A stretch of 64,000 nt of DNA from Marixanthomonas sp963974425 (lineage in GTDB: Bacteria > Bacteroidota > Bacteroidia > Flavobacteriales > Flavobacteriaceae): positions 1 to 64,000 of the forward strand of contig NZ_CAXBCK010000004.1 of assembly GCF_963974425.1 (NCBI RefSeq), in the 5' to 3' direction. Every line of letters begins with the position of its first letter. Positions within the stretch are counted from its first letter, which is position 1. The notes under the pieces were generated by a model. It saw only the letters and a program-made list of their open reading frames with translations, was not told the DNA's origin and searched no databases. A program made the translations under genes and the position numbers. This document shows, piece by piece, positions 51,266-59,897 of this stretch.

Positions 51266-53812
51266 ATGGCGGAAGGTGAAAAGTTAATTCCCATAAACAT
51301 TGAAGATGAGATGAAATCGGCCTACATTGACTATTCAATGTCGGTCATTGTGTCACGTGCATTACCTGATGTTCGTGATGGGATGAAGCCTGTACACAGA
51401 AGGGTTTTATTTGGTATGCACGAATTAGGAGTTCGAGCTACTGGATCTCATAAAAAATCAGCAAGAATAGTTGGTGAAGTTCTTGGTAAGTATCACCCAC
51501 ACGGTGATACATCAGTTTACGATGCTATGGTACGTATGGCTCAAGAGTGGAGTTTGCGCTATATGCTAGTAGATGGACAAGGTAACTTTGGTTCTATTGA
51601 TGGTGATAGCCCGGCAGCAATGCGTTATACAGAAGCACGTATGCGGAAGATTTCCGAAGATATGCTAGCCGATATTGACAAAGAGACTGTAGACCATCAA
51701 TTAAACTTTGATGATACGTTAGAAGAACCAACCGTTTTACCTACGCGTGTTCCTGGGTTATTGATTAACGGTGCTTCGGGTATTGCAGTAGGGATGGCAA
51801 CCAATATGCCTCCCCATAACTTAACTGAAGTTGTTGACGGAACCATCGCTTATATCGAAGATAATGATATCGATATCGATGGGCTTATGCAACACGTAAA
51901 AGCTCCTGATTTTCCTACAGGCGGAATTATTTACGGATATGAAGGTGTTAAGGAAGCATTTCACACAGGCCGTGGGCGAGTGGTTATGCGTGGAAAAGCT
52001 GGTTTTGAAGAAGTAAATGGTCGTGAATGTATCGTTGTTACTGAAATACCGTATCAGGTTAACAAGGCACATATGATTAAGAAAACTGCCGATCTTGTTA
52101 ACGAAAAGAAAATTGAAGGTATTTCAAACATTCGGGATGAGTCTGACCGAAACGGAATGCGTATCGTATATATACTAAAGCGTGACGCCATTCCTAATAT
52201 AGTATTAAATATGCTATATAAATATACAGCACTTCAGTCTAGTTTTAGTGTAAACAATATTGCACTGGTTAAAGGTCGACCAGAATTATTAAACTTAAAA
52301 CAGTTAATTCAATATTTTGTAGAACACCGTCATGAAGTGGTGGTTCGCCGTACAGAATATTTACTTCGCAAAGCCGAAGAACGAGCACATATACTCGAAG
52401 GTCTAATCATTGCTTCAGATAATATAGATGAAGTAATTGCATTAATCAGGTCTTCTTCAAATACGGAAGAAGCCCGTCAAAAATTAATTGACAGGTTTGA
52501 GTTAACCGAAATTCAAGCCAAGGCCATTGTTGAAATGCGCTTACGTCAGTTAACAGGACTGGAGCAAGATAAGCTTCGTTCTGAATACGATGAATTAATG
52601 AAAACCATTGAAGGCTATAGAGAAATTCTTGGAAATGAAGACCGCCGAATGGAAATCATTAAGGAAGAACTTGAAGAAATTCGTGAAAAATACGGTGATG
52701 AGCGTCGTTCAGTAATTGAATATGCTGGTGGTGATGTAAGTATTACCGACTTAATTCCTGATGAGCAAGTTGTTATTACAGTTTCTCATGCAGGTTACAT
52801 TAAGCGAACTTCTTTAACTGAATATAAGCGTCAAAACAGAGGAGGAGTAGGCTCTAAAGCCTCTAACACTCGTAACGAAGACTTCTTAGAAGATCTTTTT
52901 GTTGGTACCAACCACCAATATATGTTGTTCTTTACTCAAAAAGGTAAATGTTATTGGATGCGTGTTTTTGAAATTCCAGAAGGAAGTAGACAATCTAAAG
53001 GACGCGCCATTCAAAACTTGATTAATATTGAGCCAGACGATAAACTGAAAGCTTTTATTTGTACAGAAGATCTCAAGGATGAAGAGTACATTAATAGTCG
53101 CTATGTCATAATGGCAACAAAAAAAGGACAGGTTAAGAAAACTTCTCTAGAACAATATTCAAGACCACGATCTAACGGTATTAACGCTATTACCATCAAA
53201 GAAGGTGACGAATTGATAGAAGCAAAATTAACCAGAGGTGATAGCCATGTGATGTTAGCGGTTAAGTCTGGTAAAGCCATTCGTTTTGAGGAAGAGAAAA
53301 CTAGACCGATGGGCCGTAATGCTTCAGGTGTACGTGGTATCCGTTTAGGCAGCGATGATGATGAAGTAGTAGGAATGGTAGCCATAAACGATGACGAATC
53401 TAATATTCTTGTAGTTTCTGAAAAAGGGTATGGTAAACGCTCTAATCTAGATGACTATAGAATAACCAATAGAGGTGGAAAAGGCGTTAAAACCATTAAT
53501 ATTACCGAAAAAACAGGTAAATTAGTGGCAATCAAGAATGTAACGGATAGTGATGGACTAATGATTATTAATAAATCTGGTATTGCTATACGTATGGCAA
53601 TTGAAAATTTACGAGTAATGGGTCGCGCCACTCAAGGTGTTCGTTTAATAAAAATGCGTGAGGATGATGCTATTGCTGCAGTGGCAAAAGTTAAAAATGA
53701 AGATGACGATATGGACAACGAGGATATAGTTTCAGAAGATTCAGCAGAAACTGAAAATGACTCTGGCACCACTCTTGATACTAATGATGAACAAACCGAA
53801 AACAACGAATAA
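51266..53812 (+). CDS. gyrA: DNA gyrase subunit A
   Basis: It breaks and rejoins DNA in the GyrA2B2 gyrase that introduces negative supercoils. It has 848 residues with the catalytic Tyr121 (AAMRYTEARM), the quinolone region GKYHPHGDTSVYDAM (Thr82, Asp86), the coiled coil with EMRLRQLTGLEQDK, and the C-terminal beta-pinwheel with the GyrA box RGGVGSKAS. The tail from about residue 810 is highly acidic. A 259-base gap precedes it, and a TPR gene follows after 12 bases, probably on the same transcript. Confidence 0.97.
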   Translation: MAEGEKLIPINIEDEMKSAYIDYSMSVIVSRALPDVRDGMKPVHRRVLFGMHELGVRATGSHKKSARIVGEVLGKYHPHGDTSVYDAMVRMAQEWSLRYMLVDGQGNFGSIDGDSPAAMRYTEARMRKISEDMLADIDKETVDHQLNFDDTLEEPTVLPTRVPGLLINGASGIAVGMATNMPPHNLTEVVDGTIAYIEDNDIDIDGLMQHVKAPDFPTGGIIYGYEGVKEAFHTGRGRVVMRGKAGFEEVNGRECIVVTEIPYQVNKAHMIKKTADLVNEKKIEGISNIRDESDRNGMRIVYILKRDAIPNIVLNMLYKYTALQSSFSVNNIALVKGRPELLNLKQLIQYFVEHRHEVVVRRTEYLLRKAEERAHILEGLIIASDNIDEVIALIRSSSNTEEARQKLIDRFELTEIQAKAIVEMRLRQLTGLEQDKLRSEYDELMKTIEGYREILGNEDRRMEIIKEELEEIREKYGDERRSVIEYAGGDVSITDLIPDEQVVITVSHAGYIKRTSLTEYKRQNRGGVGSKASNTRNEDFLEDLFVGTNHQYMLFFTQKGKCYWMRVFEIPEGSRQSKGRAIQNLINIEPDDKLKAFICTEDLKDEEYINSRYVIMATKKGQVKKTSLEQYSRPRSNGINAITIKEGDELIEAKLTRGDSHVMLAVKSGKAIRFEEEKTRPMGRNASGVRGIRLGSDDDEVVGMVAINDDESNILVVSEKGYGKRSNLDDYRITNRGGKGVKTINITEKTGKLVAIKNVTDSDGLMIINKSGIAIRMAIENLRVMGRATQGVRLIKMREDDAIAAVAKVKNEDDDMDNEDIVSEDSAETENDSGTTLDTNDEQTENNE

Positions 53813-53824
53813 AAATTAAAAACA

Positions 53825-55090
53825 ATGAAAAAGCAAATTTTAGTAGCAGGTGCATTAACCATATCTGTTATAGCATTTGGACAAAAAAGAGAAATAAGAA
53901 AAGCTGAGCGGGCTTTTGAAGACAAAAATTATACTGAAGCAATTGCAGAATTAAAACAAGCCGAAGCTTCTTTAGCTAATGCTGATGAAGAAGAAAAGGC
54001 GCAGTATTATTTGGTAAAATCTGAAGTTTATACAGCAAGTGCTGGTGACGATATAGCCAAAATGAAAACAGCTTCAGAAGCTTATCAAAAAGCAGTTGAG
54101 TTAGGCGCTAGGACCGAAGAAGAAGGAAGAATGAGTGCTCTGCAGCAGAATCTTCGTGCAGCTTTAGTTAACAGTGCTATAAAGGATCAAAATTCACAAA
54201 ATTTTGAGATGGCCTCAGACAAGTTGTACAACAGTTATATGGTAAGCAAGAAAGATACGTCAGATCTTTACTATGCTGCAAGTAATGCTGTTAATGCAAA
54301 AAAGTTTGATAAAGCATTGAAATATTACCAAAACTTACTAGATATGGGGTACGATGGTGCTTCAAAAGAGTATGTTGCTACTAATAAAGAAACTGGAGAA
54401 GAGAAAACCTTTTCTTCAAAGTCTGAACGTGACCTTATGATTAAGGCAGGTGACTTTATTAAACCAGTTGAAAGAATGACGCAATCTAAAAAAGGTGAAG
54501 TTCTTCGTAATATGACCTTAATTTACATTGATAAAGGAGAAGATGAAAAAGCTTCCAAGCTAATGTCAAATGCAAGAAAAGAAAATCCAGATGATACTTC
54601 TTTAATGCGTGCTGAAGCTAATATGGCCTACAAGATGGGCGACAAACAACTTTATAGTGAATTAATGCAAAATATTGCTGAATCAGATCCTGATAATCCA
54701 GAGGTTTTTTACAATTTAGCAGTTAGTAATGCTGAGATAGGAGAAACTGAAAAAGCTATAGAGTATTATAATAGAGCTATTGAGTTAAAGCCTGACTACG
54801 CATCTGCGTTGATAAACCTTGCTGTTTTAAAACTTTCAGAAGAAGAAAGCATTGTAAGTGAAATGAACAACTTAGGAACTTCAAGGGCTGATAATGCTAA
54901 ATATGAAAAGTTAAAAGAGAAAAGACAGCAAATGTATGCAGACGTAGTCCCTACTTTGGAAAAAGCCAAAGAATTACGTCCAAATGATCCTGAAATTATC
55001 AGAACCCTTATGAATATCTATAGTCAACTTGGTGAAGATGCTAAGTTTAAAGAATTGAAAAGTAGGTTAGCTGAGTTGGAAGGCAATTAA
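53825..55090 (+). CDS. Secreted or periplasmic TPR protein
   Basis: A 421-residue protein with a signal peptide (KKQILVAGALTISVIAFGQ) and several tetratricopeptide repeats. The clearest are at about 20-55, 120-150 and 275-330 (YNLAVSNAEIGETEKAIEYYNRAIELKPDYASAL). It lies 12 bases after gyrA, an arrangement also seen in other Flavobacteriia, but no functional link is known. It probably serves as a periplasmic scaffold. Confidence 0.88.
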   Translation: MKKQILVAGALTISVIAFGQKREIRKAERAFEDKNYTEAIAELKQAEASLANADEEEKAQYYLVKSEVYTASAGDDIAKMKTASEAYQKAVELGARTEEEGRMSALQQNLRAALVNSAIKDQNSQNFEMASDKLYNSYMVSKKDTSDLYYAASNAVNAKKFDKALKYYQNLLDMGYDGASKEYVATNKETGEEKTFSSKSERDLMIKAGDFIKPVERMTQSKKGEVLRNMTLIYIDKGEDEKASKLMSNARKENPDDTSLMRAEANMAYKMGDKQLYSELMQNIAESDPDNPEVFYNLAVSNAEIGETEKAIEYYNRAIELKPDYASALINLAVLKLSEEESIVSEMNNLGTSRADNAKYEKLKEKRQQMYADVVPTLEKAKELRPNDPEIIRTLMNIYSQLGEDAKFKELKSRLAELEGN

Positions 55091-55118
55091 AATTTACTGA
55101 AACACCAGGTTTCAAGAT

Positions 55119-55154
55119 AAAAAAAGGCACTTTTTTAAAAGTGCCTTTTTTTTT
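55119..55154 (+). terminator. Bidirectional intrinsic terminator
   Basis: The stem GGCACTTTT/AAAAGTGCC (55126-55134 with 55137-55145) is flanked by A residues on the left and nine T residues on the right. It ends the gyrA unit and the convergent thiolase-peptidase unit. Confidence 0.88.
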
Positions 55155-55902
55155 ATACAATACGTTTTATAACTCTTAGCTTGTGTGTATGACCACGAAC
55201 TTCATAATTAAAAATTCCTGTGTGGTCTAATCGATCTATCCTCACTTTTCCGTGCGCGTGAATAATATGATTATCTTCCATAATAATCCCCACGTGAGTT
55301 ATTAATCCTTCTGCATTATCAAAAAAGGCTAAATCTCCAGGTTCACTTTCTTCTATAAAACTTAAAGCTTCCCCTTGCGTAGCTTGTTGACTGGCATCGC
55401 GTAATAACTTGTGGCCATTTAATTTGTATACCATTTGAGTAAAACCACTACAGTCAATACCAAACGGTGTTTTTCCACCCCACATATAAGGACTGTTTAA
55501 ATAAGTTAACGCAGTATTGGTTAAATTTTCTTTCGGAAGTTTTTCTGAAATAGATTTTCCTTCAAAAGCATGTTTCAGAAAATTACAATTGTTAACCTGA
55601 CAGCCAATAAAAATGGATAGTAATTGATTTTCTTCAGTAGTGACTATATCAACCAAATCAGTTGCATAAACAGGCTTGTTTTTTCTTAAAGTATTATATT
55701 CTTCTTCAGAAATTAAAAGAAACTGTTTATTATCTATCCAACCTTCATAACCGTCAAAATGCAATCGGATCCGGCTCCATTTTTTGCGTTGCTCTAAAAC
55801 TTTAAAAAGCTCACCATATAATACTTGCGAAACAAGTTCGCTAGCATCTGATGCTTCAATTCGCAACGGAACAACACTTAAGTTACATAAGCCGTATTTC
55901 AT
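55153..55902 (-). CDS. NlpC/P60 family C40 peptidase with SH3-like domains
   Basis: A 249-residue cell-wall-type cysteine peptidase. Two SH3b-like domains fill about 1-110, and the C-terminal NlpC/P60 domain has Cys151 (GIDCSGFTQMVY), His203 (ITHVGIIM) and His215 (HIIHAHGKV) as the catalytic triad. Family members cut peptide bonds in peptidoglycan stems. No signal peptide is visible in the chosen frame, so it may act on recycled cytoplasmic muropeptides. It follows the thiolase gene by 34 bases. Confidence 0.9.
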   Translation of the reverse strand: MKYGLCNLSVVPLRIEASDASELVSQVLYGELFKVLEQRKKWSRIRLHFDGYEGWIDNKQFLLISEEEYNTLRKNKPVYATDLVDIVTTEENQLLSIFIGCQVNNCNFLKHAFEGKSISEKLPKENLTNTALTYLNSPYMWGGKTPFGIDCSGFTQMVYKLNGHKLLRDASQQATQGEALSFIEESEPGDLAFFDNAEGLITHVGIIMEDNHIIHAHGKVRIDRLDHTGIFNYEVRGHTHKLRVIKRIV

Positions 55903-55936
55903 ACTCTTTATAAAATCGAAAGCTCGTTGTGGATAT

Positions 55937-57115
55937 TTATTTTCTTTCGATTACCATAGCAGATGCTCCGCCGCCACCATTACAAATAGCTGCAGCACCT
56001 AATTTAGCATCGTTCTGTTTTAATACATTTAATAAAGTAATTAATATTCGAACACCGCTACAACCTAGTGGGTGACCTAAAGAAACGGCACCACCATTCA
56101 CATTTACATTTGAAGAGTCAAGCCCTAATATTTTCATATTGGCCAATCCTACAACGGCAAAAGCTTCGTTAAATTCAAAATAATCAACGTCATCTTTAGA
56201 AACACCCGCTTTATCTAGTGCTTTTGGCAATGCTTTAGAAGGAGCAGTTGTAAACCATTTTGGTTCTTGAGCCGCATCTGCATAACTTTTAATAGTAGCA
56301 AGAGGAGTAAAGCCCATCTCTTTAGCTTTATCGGCGCTCATTAGTACCATTGCACCAGCACCATCGTTTATGGTAGAAGCATTAGCTGCCGTTACAGTAC
56401 CATCTTTACTAAAAGCTGCCCGTAATGATTTGATCTTATCCATCTTTACGTTTTTAAACTCTTCGTCTTGATTTACCATTATTGGTTCTCCACGACGTTG
56501 TGGAACTTCAACTGGTACTACTTCGTCATCAAACTTTCCTTCTTCCCATGCTTTAGCAGAACGATTATACGATTCAATAGCAAAATTATCTTGATCTTCT
56601 CTAGAAAAATTATGCTCCTTTGCGCATAAGTCTGCACAAACACCCATCGCATTTTGATCATACGCATCAACTAATCCATCTTTTTGCATACCATCAATAA
56701 GCGTTGCGGGACCAAATTTTTTCCCATTTCGCATATGTACGTAATGAGGGATATTGCTCATACTTTCCATACCACCAGCAACGATAATATCTGCATCACC
56801 AAGAGCGATAGCCTGAGCAGCTTGCATAACAGCTTTCATTCCAGAGGCACATACTTTATTTACAGTTGTACAAGGCACCGTATCTGGAATACCCGCGCTT
56901 AAAGCAGCTTGCCGAGCAGGTGCTTGCCCTACACCAGCTTGCACTACATTACCCATAAAAACTTCTTGAACGTTTGAAGGATCTAGCTTAATTTTATTTA
57001 ATGCTCCTTTAATAGCAGTAGCGCCCAATTGGGTTGCCGTTATTGAAGAAAGACTTCCCATAAAACTTCCTATTGGGGTTCTGGCCGCAGCTACAATTAC
57101 AACTTCTTTACTCAT
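55937..57115 (-). CDS. Acetyl-CoA C-acyltransferase (thiolase)
   Basis: A thiolase of 392 residues that cleaves 3-ketoacyl-CoA or condenses two acetyl-CoA. The catalytic residues are Cys89 (NKVCASGMKAV), a His in GGAVSLGHPLGCSG and a Cys in AICNGGGGASAMV. The length fits acetyl-CoA acetyltransferases (AtoB/PhaA type); the degradative FadA type cannot be excluded. No other beta-oxidation genes are adjacent, and the NlpC/P60 gene follows. Confidence 0.93.
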   Translation of the reverse strand: MSKEVVIVAAARTPIGSFMGSLSSITATQLGATAIKGALNKIKLDPSNVQEVFMGNVVQAGVGQAPARQAALSAGIPDTVPCTTVNKVCASGMKAVMQAAQAIALGDADIIVAGGMESMSNIPHYVHMRNGKKFGPATLIDGMQKDGLVDAYDQNAMGVCADLCAKEHNFSREDQDNFAIESYNRSAKAWEEGKFDDEVVPVEVPQRRGEPIMVNQDEEFKNVKMDKIKSLRAAFSKDGTVTAANASTINDGAGAMVLMSADKAKEMGFTPLATIKSYADAAQEPKWFTTAPSKALPKALDKAGVSKDDVDYFEFNEAFAVVGLANMKILGLDSSNVNVNGGAVSLGHPLGCSGVRILITLLNVLKQNDAKLGAAAICNGGGGASAMVIERK

Positions 57116-57279
57116 TATATAACACTTTTTTTATTAAATTTATAAGTACCGCTATTTTTCCTATACAGCAGTAAAGGACTGCGAATTTACGGATTTTATC
57201 CTGAAATATCAATCTTTAAGCTACTCGCTTTTGGGATTAGTCAACGGTTATTTATACCTTTACGTATCGAAAAAATTCT

Positions 57280-59325
57280 ATGAATAATATTTTTGCTCTA
57301 TTTTCAAAAAACCAATCCCTTATTTACAAGGGATTTCTATTTATACTTTCTATAGTCTTGGTGATCTATTTATTACCAAAAGGAGGACAGTTTAAATATA
57401 ACTTCCAAAAAGGAAAGCCTTGGCAATATGAAAACCTATACGCCCCGTTTAGTTTTACTATAAAAAAAGATGCAAAAACCCTTCAGAAGGAAGGGGAAAC
57501 AATTAAAGAGAATGCAACACCTTATTTTGATTATGACGCTGAAATAGTAGAGAGGAGTAGAGAGGAATTTATTCAACTATTTAATGACGCTTTTGTTGAC
57601 AGCCTTTATACTACATCAAAAAATGTAGCTAAAGAGGAAGGCCTTGCTGTTTTTAAAGAAATTTATACCAACGGAATAATTGACGATGTATACCCATATG
57701 AAAAAGATAAACTCATCTACTTAAAACGGGGAAACGAAGTAGAGCAGTTGGCATATTCACAGCTTAACAGAAAGGAAGTTATAAAAAGTAAATTAGCAAA
57801 GTTAGTTTCTGAAACATCTACAGAAGATGTAAAAGCGTTATTGCAAAAACTTTTAGAACGTGCTGTTATTCCTAATGTTTCTTTAGATACAAAATTAACT
57901 GAAGCTTCGATTGCATCTGAGCTAAACGCAATAAACCCGAATAAGGGCGTTGTGGAAAAAGGAGGAAGGATTATAGCAAAAGGGGAAGTGGTTGAAGGGG
58001 ATACCTACCAAATATTAAATTCTTTAAAAGCAGAATATCAATCACAAGTTTGGAGTAAATCAAATCATTCATGGTTAATAGTAGGGTATATAATTATTGT
58101 CTCCCTAGTGTTTTCTATGCTGTTCTTATTTCTGAAAAAATACCGGTTTGATATTTTTAATGACAATACTAAAGTTACTTTTATATTTTTCAATGTCATA
58201 TTGATGGTGTTCTTAACAACCATTGTTGTAAAACTAGATGCAAAATATGTCTATGTAGTACCCCTCTGTATTTTACCGTTGATATTAAAAGCCTTTTTCG
58301 ACCCTAGATTAGGACTTTTTGTTCATACCTTAACACTGATGCTCTTAGGGTTCGTCGTGCCCAATAGTTTTGAGTATTTATTCCTTCAGTTAATCGCCGG
58401 TATTGTTACTATTTTAACGGTATCTGAACTATATCGTCGCGCCAATCTTTTTATCTCAGTGGGACAGATAACCTTAGTCTATATTATTGGTTATTTTGCT
58501 TTTTTTATTCTTCAGGAAGGAAATGTGCAGCTCATAATCTGGGAAAATTTCGGATATTTTATACTCTGCGGCTTAGCGACCTTGTTTGCACATCCATTAA
58601 TATATTTATATGAAAAAATATTCGGCTTGGTTTCCGATGTTTCCTTGTTAGAACTTAGTGATACCAATACTAAGCTACTAAAAGAACTCTCTAATAAAGC
58701 TCCAGGAACCTTTCACCATTCGCTTAACGTAGCCAATTTAGCCGAAGCAGCAGCTAACGAAATCGGTGCCAATGCAATGTTGGTTAGGGTAGGAGCTTTA
58801 TATCACGATATTGGTAAAATGAAAAACCCAACTTATTTTACCGAAAATCAAGTGAACTCAGTCAATGCGCATCAGGATTTAGACCCAAAAGAGAGTGCTA
58901 ATATTATTATAGATCATGTTATCAACGGTATTGAAATTGCCCGTAAAAACAACTTGCCCGATCGTGTAATCGATTTTATACGAACCCACCACGGTACAAG
59001 TTTGGTATATTATTTCTATATGAAAGAAAAAGAACAGAACGAAGATGCTGATGAAGAGGACTACCGATATCCAGGTCCTATTCCGTTTTCTAAAGAAACT
59101 GCAATCTTAATGATGTCTGACAGTGTAGAAGCAGCCAGTAAAAGCTTAAAAGAACCTACATCATCAAAAATAGATACTTTTGTTGAAAAGATAGTTGATG
59201 GGCAAATGGCGCAAGGTCAGTTTCTAAATGCCAACATTACATTTAAAGAAATAGAGACCATAAAAAAGGTCTTAAAGAAAAAGCTGAATAATATATACCA
59301 TCTAAGAGTGGAGTATCCGGAGTAA
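57280..59325 (+). CDS. 7TMR-HD (PgpH-like) membrane phosphodiesterase
   Basis: A 681-residue protein with an N-terminal membrane helix, an extracytoplasmic domain (about 45-260), about seven membrane helices (about 265-450) and a cytoplasmic HD domain (about 480-650). The HD domain carries GTFHHSLNVANLAEAAA, the metal motif YHDIGKMKNP and INGIEIARKN. In Gram-positives PgpH hydrolyses cyclic di-AMP to pApA; this protein has the same layout. A near -7 box (TACCTTTA) lies about 17 bases before the start. No cyclase gene is in the window. Confidence 0.9.
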   Translation: MNNIFALFSKNQSLIYKGFLFILSIVLVIYLLPKGGQFKYNFQKGKPWQYENLYAPFSFTIKKDAKTLQKEGETIKENATPYFDYDAEIVERSREEFIQLFNDAFVDSLYTTSKNVAKEEGLAVFKEIYTNGIIDDVYPYEKDKLIYLKRGNEVEQLAYSQLNRKEVIKSKLAKLVSETSTEDVKALLQKLLERAVIPNVSLDTKLTEASIASELNAINPNKGVVEKGGRIIAKGEVVEGDTYQILNSLKAEYQSQVWSKSNHSWLIVGYIIIVSLVFSMLFLFLKKYRFDIFNDNTKVTFIFFNVILMVFLTTIVVKLDAKYVYVVPLCILPLILKAFFDPRLGLFVHTLTLMLLGFVVPNSFEYLFLQLIAGIVTILTVSELYRRANLFISVGQITLVYIIGYFAFFILQEGNVQLIIWENFGYFILCGLATLFAHPLIYLYEKIFGLVSDVSLLELSDTNTKLLKELSNKAPGTFHHSLNVANLAEAAANEIGANAMLVRVGALYHDIGKMKNPTYFTENQVNSVNAHQDLDPKESANIIIDHVINGIEIARKNNLPDRVIDFIRTHHGTSLVYYFYMKEKEQNEDADEEDYRYPGPIPFSKETAILMMSDSVEAASKSLKEPTSSKIDTFVEKIVDGQMAQGQFLNANITFKEIETIKKVLKKKLNNIYHLRVEYPE

Positions 59326-59361
59326 TTTTTGCCTTCCTTCAATTTACTTAACTTATATAAA

Positions 59362-59390
59362 ACAAAAAATCCTCACTAAAAGTGAGGATT
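59362..59390 (-). terminator. Terminator of the tRNA cluster
   Basis: Read on the minus strand, AATCCTCACT (59390-59381) pairs with AGTGAGGATT (59377-59368) around a 3-base loop and is followed by T residues. It lies 6 bases beyond the 3' end of tRNA-Arg. Confidence 0.82.
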
Positions 59391-59395
59391 CCTTG

Positions 59396-59469
59396 TGAGC
59401 CCGATAGGATTCGAACCTATGACCGCCTCCTTAGAAGGGAGGTGCTCTATCCAGCTGAGCTACGAGCCC
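59396..59469 (-). tRNA. tRNA-Arg (anticodon TCT)
   Basis: A 74-base cloverleaf on the minus strand. The anticodon stem is CCTCC/GGAGG with loop CTTCTAA, giving TCT. The T-arm is ATAGG-TTCGAAT-CCTAT. The acceptor stem pairs over 7 bp with two G-U pairs. CCA is not encoded. Confidence 0.96.
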
Positions 59470-59483
59470 GTAGCATTAAAATT

Positions 59484-59512
59484 AAAAAAAACCGAACATT
59501 CTAATGTCCGGT
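59484..59512 (-). terminator. Terminator-like hairpin between tRNA-Pro and tRNA-Arg
   Basis: On the minus strand ACCGGACATT pairs with AATGTTCGGT (59512-59491, one mismatch) around a 2-base loop, followed by eight T residues (to 59484). It sits inside the tRNA cluster, 7 bases after tRNA-Pro. It may terminate, attenuate or mark a processing site. Confidence 0.65.
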
Positions 59513-59518
59513 TTTTTG

Positions 59519-59593
59519 TCGGGGTGGCAGGATTCGAACCTGCGACCTCCTGCTCCCAAAGCAGGCGCGATAACCGGGCTACGCTACACCCCG
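59519..59593 (-). tRNA. tRNA-Pro (anticodon TGG)
   Basis: A 75-base cloverleaf on the minus strand. The anticodon stem is CCTGC/GCAGG with loop TTTGGGA, giving TGG. The T-arm is GCAGG-TTCGAAT-CCTGC and the acceptor CGGGGTG/CACCCCG. CCA is not encoded. Confidence 0.96.
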
Positions 59594-59679
59594 AAAACAG
59601 TTTACATAAAACTGTAATAACTTATAAAATCTAAACTAACCAAAAAAATGTTAGTTTGCAAAATACTGAATTAGTATTG

Positions 59680-59766
59680 CGGAGAGGAAGGGATTCGAAC
59701 CCCCGGTACCCGTGAGGGCACAACTCCTTAGCAGGGAGCCCCGATCGACCACTCTGGCACCTCTCC
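59680..59766 (-). tRNA. tRNA-Ser (anticodon GCT)
   Basis: An 87-base class II tRNA with a long variable arm on the minus strand. The loop CTGCTAA gives anticodon GCT, the T-loop is TTCGAAT, and the acceptor is GGAGAGG/CCTCTCC with discriminator G. CCA is not encoded. It is the first tRNA in the cluster in the direction of transcription. Confidence 0.96.
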
Positions 59767-59897
59767 AATATGTTAAGAACGTTTATTTCTTAAATGCGGA
59801 TGCAAATGTAGGATAACATTCCGTTTTTCACAAACAAAAACTAACCTTTTTTACAATTAGTTTTTAAATTATTGTGGTCTACTATCTTACAAGCTGA

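Noticed and set aside
51488..51520. Thr82 in place of the E. coli Ser83 in the GyrA quinolone region
   Set aside because: A small hydroxyl residue at this position is a normal wild-type variant, not evidence of resistance.
59395..59634. A 79-codon plus-strand open frame with GFEPMTASLEGRC and GFEPATSCSQSRR
   Set aside because: It is antisense to tRNA-Arg and tRNA-Pro; these peptides are a well-known artefact of reverse-translated T-arms.
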